5,198 bases of DNA from Acidobacteriota bacterium (GTDB taxonomy: Bacteria > Acidobacteriota > Terriglobia > Acidiferrales > UBA7541). The notes under the pieces were generated by a model, which was given only the letters and a program-made list of their open reading frames with translations, was not told where the DNA came from and searched no databases. The stretch is from assembly GCA_003131705.1 (NCBI GenBank), contig PKUY01000247.1, forward strand, positions 1,105 to 6,302, given 5' to 3'. Position 1 is the stretch's first letter. Each line of letters opens with the position of its first letter. Shown piece after piece: positions 1-5,198 of this stretch. The position numbers were made by a program, and so were the translations under genes.

Positions 1-23
1 GACGGCCCGCCCACCCGTTGTAG

Positions 24-791
24 TCAGCGGCGCCGCGCCGCGCCGGGGCGGGGCTCGTCACCGTGGCAACGCCCGAGCCCGTGCTGGGCATCGTCGCTGC
101 GCTCACGCCTGAAATTATGACCGAGCCTTTGGCCGCAACCACAGCGGGAACCGTTTCCGAACGTTGTCTCGAGGGCAGCCTCATGGCGACGATTCTGAAA
201 GGCAAACGCGCGCTTGGCATCGGCCCAGGTCTCTCAACCAACGAAGAGACGCAGCAATTTATTCGTGCGCTGGTTGGCAAGCGCACCGTTCCGATCATTC
301 TGGATGCCGACGGACTCAACGCATTCGCAGGGCGTGCAGCAGAGCTGAAAGACGCGCGGGGAATAATTTGCGTCACCCCGCATCCGGGCGAAATGGCGCG
401 CCTTGCAGGCTGCCAGACGGAAGAAGTGCAAGCCCGGCGCGTCGAGCTCTCACGCAAGTCGGCCGCTGAGTGGAACGCGTGCGTGCTCCTAAAAGGCCAT
501 CACACGGTGATTGCTGCGCCCGATGGCCACGCCTGGATTAATTCCACGGGGAACCCCGGCATGGGTACAGCGGGAACGGGCGACGTCCTCACAGGAATGC
601 TTACAGGGCTGACCGCGCAATATGGCATCGATTCGTGGCCCAGCTTGATCGCGTTCGGTGTGTACCTTCACGGTCTCGCCGGAGATATTGCCTACGCCGA
701 GAGCGGCGAAGCGCCCCTGATGGCTTCCGATTTAATCCGCGCGATTCCGCGCGCCTACCAGCGCTTTTACTCCGAGTCGGGCCGTGGCTAG
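24..791 (+). CDS. nnrD: ADP/ATP-dependent NAD(P)H-hydrate dehydratase (NnrD, YjeF C-terminal domain), 5' truncated
   Basis: The product repairs hydrated NAD(P)H: it dehydrates (S)-NAD(P)HX back to NAD(P)H using ADP (or ATP) in the cytoplasm. It is the ribokinase-fold C-terminal half of bifunctional Nnr/YjeF proteins. Numbered from the GTG at 63, visible family motifs are GIGPGLS (near 52), LDADGLNAF (near 80), TPHPGEM around His107, LLKG with Lys144, and NSTGNPGMGTAGTGD ending at the catalytic Asp174, followed by VLTGML. The C-terminal YLHGLAGD is also typical. A gene caller would start at GTG 63, but family-like sequence (AGAGLVTVATPEP) begins before it, so 63 is probably not the true start. 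An in-frame TAG at 21-23 closes the frame, and the usual glycine-rich N-terminal part (and any NnrE epimerase half) is missing. The stop overlaps the tsaE start by 8 bp, implying one transcript. Function is near certain; the 5' limit is not. Confidence 0.93.
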   Translation, partial: SAAPRRAGAGLVTVATPEPVLGIVAALTPEIMTEPLAATTAGTVSERCLEGSLMATILKGKRALGIGPGLSTNEETQQFIRALVGKRTVPIILDADGLNAFAGRAAELKDARGIICVTPHPGEMARLAGCQTEEVQARRVELSRKSAAEWNACVLLKGHHTVIAAPDGHAWINSTGNPGMGTAGTGDVLTGMLTGLTAQYGIDSWPSLIAFGVYLHGLAGDIAYAESGEAPLMASDLIRAIPRAYQRFYSESGRG

Positions 792-1242
792 CCGCGAAAT
801 CATTACCCACTCTTCCGACGAAACAATCGAGCGTGGCCGCGAAATCGGCGCGCAACTTAGTCCTCCAGCGCTGATTCTGCTGTCAGGAGATTTGGGGGCA
901 GGGAAGACGACGCTGACCAAGGGCATCGCAAGCGGTCTCGGCGCTGCCCAAGTTGACGAAGTCACGAGCCCCACTTTTACGCTCGTCCACAAATACGAGG
1001 GCAGGGCGCTCGTGTACCACGTGGATCTTTACCGCATCGGCGATGCCCACGATCTCGAAACGCTCGGTCTGGAGGACGTCTTCTCCGAGCATGCCGTTGT
1101 CATTGTGGAGTGGCCTGAGAAGCTCAGCTTGCGCACAGATTGGCCAGTCGTGCGGGTTCACCTCGAGCACATCTCGGAAGACACGCGGCGGATCGCCATT
1201 TCCGAAGAAGGAGGAACGCGTATTCGCGCTACAACCCCATAA
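784..1242 (+). CDS. tsaE: tRNA threonylcarbamoyladenosine biosynthesis ATPase TsaE (YjeE)
   Basis: TsaE is a small P-loop ATPase that works with TsaB and TsaD to transfer the threonylcarbamoyl group to A37 of ANN-decoding tRNAs (t6A) in the cytoplasm. The 152-residue product has the normal family length. Visible motifs are HSSDET (9-14), Walker A GDLGAGKTT (35-43, Lys41), the switch-like TSPTF (61-65), HVDLYR (79-84) with the conserved Asp81, LGLED (94-98), and VEWPEKL (108-114) with the Glu109-Trp110 pair. The GTG start at 784 lies inside the end of nnrD (8-bp overlap) with no strong Shine-Dalgarno site, so translational coupling is likely. HSSDET at residue 9 leaves little room for another start. 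Adjacency to nnrD matches the known nnr-tsaE order in E. coli. The last 14 bp overlap the 3' end of the convergent fabI. Confidence 0.96.
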   Translation: MASREIITHSSDETIERGREIGAQLSPPALILLSGDLGAGKTTLTKGIASGLGAAQVDEVTSPTFTLVHKYEGRALVYHVDLYRIGDAHDLETLGLEDVFSEHAVVIVEWPEKLSLRTDWPVVRVHLEHISEDTRRIAISEEGGTRIRATTP

Positions 1243-1999
1243 TCTGAAAGCCGGCATCAACATAAATCACATTGCCCGTGACGCCGCGTCCGAGCTCGCT
1301 GCCCAGGAATACGGCCGCATCGGCCACTTCGGCGATGTCGGTATTGCGGCGCAGAGGCGCGCGTTGCGCGGAAATATCCAGCATCTTCGACAGGTCTTTG
1401 ACGCCACGCGCGGAGATGGTCTTAATCGCGCCCGCTGAAATCGCATTGACGCGAATATTGTTCGGCCCGAGCTCGCTGGCGAGATACTTCACTTCCGCTT
1501 CGAGCGCTGCTTTGGCGACGCCCATCACGTTGTAGTTCGTAATCACGCGCGTCGATCCGAGATACGTCAGAGTCATAATCGCGCCGCCAGTCGTCATCAG
1601 CGGCGAAAGAGCCCTGGAAATTGCCACGAGCGAGTACGCGCTCACGTCGAGCGCGAGCTGGAATCCTTCACGCGAAGTGTTCAGGAATGGCTGGTTGAGG
1701 TCCTCGTGCTTGGCGGCGGCAAGACTGTGGACCACGATATCGAGCTTGTGGCCTCCGGCCTTCAGGGATTCGGCCATCTGATCAATGTCGGACTGCTGCT
1801 GGACCTCGCAAGGGAAGAAGCCAGTCGCGCCCAGTTCGCGCCCCAGCTCTTCAACCAGCACCTTTGCGCGCTCGTTTTGGTAGGTGAGCAGCAACTTCGC
1901 GCCTTCGCGCGCAAAAGCCTGGGCAATCGCGTACGCGATGCTCCATTTGTTCCACACGCCAAGTACGATTGCAGTTTTGCCTTCGAGTAGTTTTGACAT
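1229..1999 (-). CDS. fabI: Enoyl-[acyl-carrier-protein] reductase FabI (NADH-type)
   Basis: FabI reduces trans-2-enoyl-ACP to acyl-ACP with NAD(P)H, the last step of each type II fatty-acid elongation cycle, as a cytoplasmic SDR-fold tetramer. The 256 residues are close to the 258-262 usual for the family. Visible features are the FabI-type nucleotide loop GVWNKWSIAYAIAQ (14-27), TYQNE (39-43), VHSLA (90-94), the catalytic YX6YX6K triad Tyr146/Tyr156/Lys163 within TYLGSTRVITNYNVMGVAK, NAISAGAIKT near 185-195, and a C-terminal VDAGFQIMGL. Two departures from most FabIs are AAAK where FAxx usually follows HSI[AG], and SAGAIKT where SAGPI[RK]T is usual; both flank the substrate or inhibitor pocket. 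The ATG at 1999 fits the family N-terminus exactly. No Shine-Dalgarno sequence precedes it, but a TAAAAT hexamer lies 8 nt upstream. The 3' end overlaps tsaE by 14 bp. Confidence 0.97.
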   Translation of the reverse strand: MSKLLEGKTAIVLGVWNKWSIAYAIAQAFAREGAKLLLTYQNERAKVLVEELGRELGATGFFPCEVQQQSDIDQMAESLKAGGHKLDIVVHSLAAAKHEDLNQPFLNTSREGFQLALDVSAYSLVAISRALSPLMTTGGAIMTLTYLGSTRVITNYNVMGVAKAALEAEVKYLASELGPNNIRVNAISAGAIKTISARGVKDLSKMLDISAQRAPLRRNTDIAEVADAAVFLGSELGRGVTGNVIYVDAGFQIMGL

Positions 2000-2007
2000 C
2001 GCCGGAC

Positions 2008-2013
2008 ATTTTA
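2008..2013 (-). promoter_or_regulatory. Candidate -10 element for a leaderless fabI transcript
   Basis: Read on the minus strand, TAAAAT (5/6 match to TATAAT) ends 8 nt before the fabI ATG. RNA start would then fall at or within a base or two of the start codon. This spacing matches the TANNNT arrangement known for leaderless genes in several phyla, and it fits the absence of a Shine-Dalgarno sequence. No convincing -35 hexamer is visible 16-18 nt further upstream. The assignment is inference from position and motif only. Confidence 0.35.
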
Positions 2014-2081
2014 CACAGAAACGCCGAAGCTCGGGTCATCTTCCGCAAGGAAATTCTGGACGAATCGCTAACAGTTACACC

Positions 2082-2432
2082 TCAGTGCGAATGCTTCCAG
2101 CCAATAATCTCGTGGACGAGTTCGTCGAGGTACGGCCAGAGGAGCACCATGATCGTCACTGCCGCGGCAAGAATCCGCCGGGGATCGCGCATCTTGCTTG
2201 CGATTCCGCCGGGCCGGTGCACTGCACAAAAGGCACCGTCGGCAGCCCGCCGCTCACATCTCTGGCCTGCAGGTCCCAGGTAGAGGCATGGGCCCGAGTC
2301 GGCGCTGCTATGGGGCCTCGCCGGGGCCACAGAAGCCATGTTCTCGATTTCGCTGACGTACTCGCTAGCTTGCTCCCCTGGATCAGCGCCAACGTCCAAG
2401 GGTACGTGCTGCGGTAGGGGTTCTGTGTCCAT
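2082..2432 (-). CDS. Hypothetical small protein with Cys/His (CX9CX9CX2H) cluster and C-terminal hydrophobic helix
   Basis: I do not recognise a named family. The 116-residue product has a Pro/Ala/Glu-rich, probably disordered N-terminus (1-46). A compact cluster follows, with Cys49, Cys59, Cys69 and His72 in a CX9CX9CX2H layout containing CLYLGPAGQRC and FCAVH. It resembles the short CX9CX(9-10)CX2H zinc-knuckle-like motif I remember from many hypothetical acidobacterial proteins. Residues 86-102 (RILAAAVTIMVLLWPYL) could form one membrane helix, leaving an acidic then His-rich tail (DELVHEIIGWKHSH). The ATG at 2432 has GAGG 8 nt upstream (2441-2444). The gene is co-oriented with fabI across an 82-bp gap and divergent from the large cyclase-like gene. 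The patterned Cys/His residues and RBS support a real gene over the overlapping plus-strand frames. Zinc binding and membrane anchoring are inferences. Confidence 0.7.
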   Translation of the reverse strand: MDTEPLPQHVPLDVGADPGEQASEYVSEIENMASVAPARPHSSADSGPCLYLGPAGQRCERRAADGAFCAVHRPGGIASKMRDPRRILAAAVTIMVLLWPYLDELVHEIIGWKHSH

Positions 2433-2440
2433 TTTTCAGG

Positions 2441-2444
2441 CCTC
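2441..2444 (-). promoter_or_regulatory. Ribosome binding site (GAGG) of the small Cys/His protein gene
   Basis: GAGG on the minus strand sits 8 nt before the ATG at 2432, within normal Shine-Dalgarno spacing. It supports that start over an overlapping alternative minus-strand frame beginning near 2458. Confidence 0.45.
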
Positions 2445-2503
2445 AGGCGTCGCGCCAAAACTCAATCTGGCGGCCACGGCATTAACCCTTACGTCCCGGG
2501 CCA

Positions 2504-2533
2504 TTGCGTCTGGAATTTCGCCTCGGCTAGACT
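2504..2533 (+). promoter_or_regulatory. Candidate sigma70-type promoter for the cyclase-like gene
   Basis: TTGCGT (2504-2509; the strong TTG part of a -35) and TAGACT (2528-2533; 4/6 to TATAAT) are separated by 18 bp. Transcription would begin near 2540, giving a 5' leader of about 20 nt that just contains the ribosome binding site. The match is modest and was made by eye. No operator-like palindrome is evident around it. Confidence 0.35.
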
Positions 2534-2548
2534 AAATGGCTAACTGCC

Positions 2549-2554
2549 AGAGGA
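2549..2554 (+). promoter_or_regulatory. Ribosome binding site AGAGGA that decides the cyclase-like gene start
   Basis: AGAGGA ends 6 nt before the ATG at 2561 and only 3 nt before the in-frame TTG at 2558. Normal spacing therefore favours ATG 2561 as the initiator, making the product 833 rather than 834 residues. Confidence 0.65.
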
Positions 2555-2560
2555 TCCTTG

Positions 2561-5062
2561 ATGCAGGAAACGCATATTGCCCCATCTCCAGCCCATCCGG
2601 CCCGGATGGAGCTTGAGCCGTATTCCGCCGAAATCCGTCTGACCAACCTGGCGCTCGGCCTCGACAACATCCATTATGACGTCTTTCTGAGCCCTCGTTT
2701 TGTCGAATTTACGCGCAAATATCTGCTCGACCTGATCCGCCAGGCCGTAAACGTCAACCTGCTTTACGGCAAGGACAAGGACCGCAAGCAATCGGGGTCG
2801 CCCGAGCACTCGGCTTTCCGCAAGCTCCTGACAGAAATTCTGCAGGAGTCGATAACACGAGCCAAATTCCAGCAGTCGGTCGAAACGGACGTACTTCACC
2901 GGCTCGCGCTTTTGAAATTCATCAGCCAGGAGACCGGCAACCAGTTCTCGAGCATTTTGGTGGAATGCAAGGACTGGATCCGCGCTCGCGGCGAGCTGTT
3001 CGAACATAGTGAACAAGCCCACGTGATGCGTTCAAAAATCGCCGAGCTTCAGACCGACCGCAAGAACGTAATCCGGGAAGTTGGCGAGACGATTTGCCGC
3101 ATCTGGCGCGAAGTAGAGGACGGCACTCTTCTGAAAACGCGGCGTGCGCTTTTCGGGGACGATTTTCCTGAAATGTATGCACTGCTGCAAAACCGATTTC
3201 TCTTCGTGGAAGGTGGAAACGACGACCATCTGTTTCTCGAGCATTACGTCCTGCTCGGAAATTTCGTCAACGACCCGGATCGCTTCGAGGTGTTCGACGC
3301 GCTTCTTCTCGATTTCGTCCGCGAATGCGTGGTGGCGGGCGACAGCGCCGAGGAGCTTACCAAAGCGCGCAAATCGCACGAACGTCTGGTCGAACAGGCG
3401 CGCCTCCTCCGCTCCGAGCTCGCGCATGTAGAAGAGGAACAGGAGGAATTGGCCGGTCGCGCAGGAGACGGCGACCGCTCCTTTCCGTCGCTTTTCAAAC
3501 GAAAGACGAGCTCACCGGCGAGCGCCCAGGGCGAGCTCGATGACCTTAGAAGGAAGAGCCTGTCACTCGAGAAGAATCTTGAGGACCTCGCGCCGCAGAT
3601 CGCCGCCGCGAAACAGCGCATGGAATTTTTGGCCGAGGAATTTAGGAATCGGCTGGGAGATTATCTCAACCAACCCGCGAACGCCCGGCGCCTGTTTGAT
3701 GCGCATGCCGCGTCCGAGGGGGGAGCCTCCGGCGAAGGCGAGGCGTCTGCTGAGACGCGCACGCAGCTTCTTGAGGAATGGGTTCACCGCCTAGAGGAGC
3801 GAGACTTGCTGTTTCATGTGCTCGCGGCATACGATCTCCGCAAAATCTTTTCCGAATACTGTCCGCCCGTCCACCTGCAACAGCTGAAAAGAGCGCTCGT
3901 AAATCGCGAAGACGCGAAGCGCGTCGCGCAAATCTTGGAAAAGTTCCCGGCGCGTAAAGTGTCGATGAAGAAGCTCGATGAATCGTCGCGCACGCTCCGT
4001 CGCCGCACGGCGGACGAAACCCTGGCCATCGGCCTGCAATTCGCCGAGGATCTGATGCGCTTGCGCCGCGACCGGCGTAACTATCAGCAGGTAGTGGCTT
4101 GGATGGATCGCATCAACCTGGTGCATTCGGAGCGCGCCCGCGAGCTTTCACGCGTCAACAAGAGTCTCTACGAATTCCTGCATCCGGACGAAAGTCGCCC
4201 GGCAGACGATCCTGTTATCAACCACGTGGTCATCAAGGCCGACGTCCGCGGTTCGACCGGAATCACCAAAGACCTTCTGGCTCGGGGAATGAATCCCGCC
4301 TCGCACTTCAGCATGAACCTGCACGAACCGGTGAAACGGATGCTGGAGCGTTACGGTGCGGCCAAAGTCTTCATCGAAGGCGATGCGATCATACTGGCGA
4401 TCTACGAGAACGAATCGACACGTACCACGCAGCGAGCCGTTGCTCGCGCCTGCGTGCTTGCGCGCGAGATACTGGCCGTCACGCAGGCCTATAACATTCG
4501 CGCGAAGACAAGCGATCTGCCTCCCCTGGAGCTTGGCGTGGGCGTTGCGTTTCAGGACTCGGCGCCGTCACTCTGGATGGATGCCGACTCCCGAATCATG
4601 ATTTCCCGCGCGCTAAATCTTTCGGACCGCCTTTCGAGCTGTTCGAAAATGGCCAAACGCCTGTTTCAAGCGAACCCGGCTCCGTTCAACGTCTACCTGC
4701 TTCAGACGCTGATGGAAGATGTGGCGGCGGACGAAGGGGAAGAGCTGCTCGTTCGCTACAACCTGAACGGTATCGAGCTGAACGAAGAAGGTTTCCAAAA
4801 ACTCAGCGCGGAGATTTCGCTCGCACCGATGGGAGGCAATTTCCCCTTGCCGTGGGGCAAGGAACGCGTGCAACTATATTTTGGCGAAGTCCCGCTCGGC
4901 GAATCGATCGAACCGATCGTCATCCGCAAGGGATTTGTGCGCCAGTTGCTGCCCGGCGGAAAAATTGGCGCGCAGGGGAATCGCGCCTACTATGAAGTCT
5001 GCACCGATACAAAACTTCTCGACTTGGCCCGCAAAAAAGCCGGCACTCTATCCAGGAACTAA
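2561..5062 (+). CDS. Large soluble protein with coiled coil and divergent class III adenylate/guanylate cyclase-like domain
   Basis: This 833-residue protein has no signal peptide or membrane helix and should be cytoplasmic. Residues 1-260 are mostly helical and unrecognised. Residues 262-365 are heptad-like and charged, a coiled coil broken by a basic/Ser-Pro loop near 301-325. A Gly/Ser/Glu-rich linker spans about 384-402, and another helical stretch runs 403-550. Residues 553-700 resemble a class III nucleotidyl cyclase catalytic domain: KADVRGST with metal-type Asp561, EGDAI with Asp608 (47 apart, near the family norm), LGVGVAF, and ALNLSDRL giving the NX3R pair Asn686/Arg690. The usual purine-selecting Lys four residues before the second Asp is Phe604, and the later Asp seven residues before Asn686 is absent (Ile). 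Activity and substrate are therefore uncertain: it may make cAMP or cGMP atypically, make another nucleotide, or only bind nucleotide. Residues 705-833 form an extra C-terminal domain I cannot name, containing YNLNGIELNEEGF, VQLYFGEVPLG and NRAYYEVCTDTKLLDLARK. It is divergently placed from the small Cys/His gene and has its own RBS and candidate promoter. Confidence 0.85.
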   Translation: MQETHIAPSPAHPARMELEPYSAEIRLTNLALGLDNIHYDVFLSPRFVEFTRKYLLDLIRQAVNVNLLYGKDKDRKQSGSPEHSAFRKLLTEILQESITRAKFQQSVETDVLHRLALLKFISQETGNQFSSILVECKDWIRARGELFEHSEQAHVMRSKIAELQTDRKNVIREVGETICRIWREVEDGTLLKTRRALFGDDFPEMYALLQNRFLFVEGGNDDHLFLEHYVLLGNFVNDPDRFEVFDALLLDFVRECVVAGDSAEELTKARKSHERLVEQARLLRSELAHVEEEQEELAGRAGDGDRSFPSLFKRKTSSPASAQGELDDLRRKSLSLEKNLEDLAPQIAAAKQRMEFLAEEFRNRLGDYLNQPANARRLFDAHAASEGGASGEGEASAETRTQLLEEWVHRLEERDLLFHVLAAYDLRKIFSEYCPPVHLQQLKRALVNREDAKRVAQILEKFPARKVSMKKLDESSRTLRRRTADETLAIGLQFAEDLMRLRRDRRNYQQVVAWMDRINLVHSERARELSRVNKSLYEFLHPDESRPADDPVINHVVIKADVRGSTGITKDLLARGMNPASHFSMNLHEPVKRMLERYGAAKVFIEGDAIILAIYENESTRTTQRAVARACVLAREILAVTQAYNIRAKTSDLPPLELGVGVAFQDSAPSLWMDADSRIMISRALNLSDRLSSCSKMAKRLFQANPAPFNVYLLQTLMEDVAADEGEELLVRYNLNGIELNEEGFQKLSAEISLAPMGGNFPLPWGKERVQLYFGEVPLGESIEPIVIRKGFVRQLLPGGKIGAQGNRAYYEVCTDTKLLDLARKKAGTLSRN

Positions 5063-5098
5063 CCATGCAATCTTGCCAGATGCGCACGCGGTATCAAA

Positions 5099-5134
5099 AA
5101 GGTGCCTAGCATCAAGAAGGTGTATAGCATCAAT
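5099..5134 (+). repeat. Imperfect 18-bp tandem repeat, two copies
   Basis: AAGGTGCCTAGCATCAAG (5099-5116) is followed directly by AAGGTGTATAGCATCAAT (5117-5134). The two copies match at 15 of 18 positions. A weaker echo of the unit's end (GGTATCAAA) precedes them. The repeat lies in AT-richer DNA (about 43% G+C from 5101 to 5198) downstream of the cyclase-like gene and is non-coding as far as I can tell. Its role is unknown: it could be mobile-element flank, a protein-binding site or simple slippage. Confidence 0.6.
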
Positions 5135-5178
5135 GAGGACATCCTATAGGTTATGAGATGACATCCTCCTGCATTGAT
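5129..5178. repeat. Imperfect inverted repeat downstream of the cyclase-like gene
   Basis: ATCAATGAGGA (5129-5139) pairs with TCCTGCATTGAT (5167-5178) as an 11-bp stem with a single bulged G at 5171, around a 27-nt loop. The long loop and the lack of a T run argue against a standard intrinsic terminator. It could be a processing or stability hairpin in the 3' region, a binding site, or part of a mobile-element end. The direct repeat GACATCCT (5138-5145 and 5160-5167) lies mainly inside the loop. Confidence 0.4.
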
Positions 5179-5198
5179 CCTGTCGTTAGCAAGTTAAA

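Noticed and set aside
1884..2417. A 177-codon plus-strand open frame across the fabI start and the intergenic/small-gene region
   Set aside because: It overlaps the well-supported 5' end of fabI antisense, has no recognisable motif or plausible RBS, and its composition looks like a shadow of the minus-strand genes.
2156..2458. An alternative minus-strand 100-codon frame over the small Cys/His gene
   Set aside because: It has no patterned motif and no good RBS. The frame starting at 2432 has GAGG at normal spacing and ordered Cys/His residues plus a hydrophobic helix.
2558..2560. TTG at 2558 as start of the cyclase-like gene
   Set aside because: It is only 3 nt after AGAGGA, whereas the ATG at 2561 has 6 nt spacing and is the stronger start codon.
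4220..4660. GGDEF diguanylate cyclase as the identity of the catalytic-like domain
   Set aside because: EGDAI superficially resembles part of GGDEF, but the ADVRGST start, the 47-residue Asp-Asp spacing and the NX3R pair fit a class III cyclase better.
4881..5156. A 91-codon plus-strand frame running from inside the cyclase-like gene into the tail
   Set aside because: Most of it overlaps the large gene in another frame, with Ser/Arg-rich shadow composition and no RBS or motif.
5151..5198. A possible C-terminus of a minus-strand gene entering from the right edge (reads ...LTTGSMQEDVIS, stop)
   Set aside because: About 15 open codons are not significant by chance, and no family motif is visible. 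It would need sequence beyond 5198.
5063..5198. An intrinsic terminator for the cyclase-like gene
   Set aside because: The only stem of note (5129-5178) has a 27-nt loop, a bulge and no T tract. No other GC hairpin followed by T residues was seen.

Overview
The window reads as a piece of a GC-rich bacterial chromosome (coding parts look close to 60% G+C by eye), with ordinary housekeeping genes plus one large unusual signalling-type protein. FabI with a C-terminal ...QIMGL end, a CX9CX9CX2H small protein and a giant cytoplasmic cyclase-like protein fit a Gram-negative soil bacterium. My best guess is Acidobacteriota, but that rests on remembered sequence style, not on a search.

Layout. (1) 24-1242, plus strand: the 3' portion of nnrD (ADP/ATP-dependent NAD(P)H-hydrate dehydratase, metabolite repair) overlaps tsaE (ATPase of the tRNA t6A37 machinery) by 8 bp. 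This nnr-tsaE pairing is also known from E. coli. The nnrD N-terminus is lost or scrambled at the window edge. (2) 1229-1999, minus strand: fabI, the enoyl-ACP reductase of fatty acid synthesis, converges on tsaE with a 14-bp tail-to-tail overlap. It has no visible Shine-Dalgarno site, but a TAAAAT hexamer lies 8 nt before its ATG, which suggests a leaderless transcript. (3) 2082-2432, minus strand: a small hypothetical protein with a Cys/His cluster and one C-terminal hydrophobic helix, probably co-oriented with fabI. (4) 2433-2560: a divergent intergenic region with a candidate sigma70-type promoter and a good RBS for the next gene. (5) 2561-5062, plus strand: an 833-residue soluble protein with a large helical N-terminus, a coiled-coil segment, a class III nucleotidyl-cyclase-like domain and a C-terminal extension I do not recognise. 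(6) 5063-5198: AT-richer non-coding DNA with an 18-bp imperfect tandem repeat and an imperfect inverted repeat.

The metabolic genes (NAD(P)HX repair, t6A synthesis, fatty acid elongation) are not an obvious pathway. The most interesting item is the large cyclase-like protein. It keeps the two metal Asp residues and the Asn/Arg transition-state pair, but lacks the usual adenine-selecting residues at the expected positions. I see no CRISPR array, tRNA, rRNA or recognisable transposase gene.
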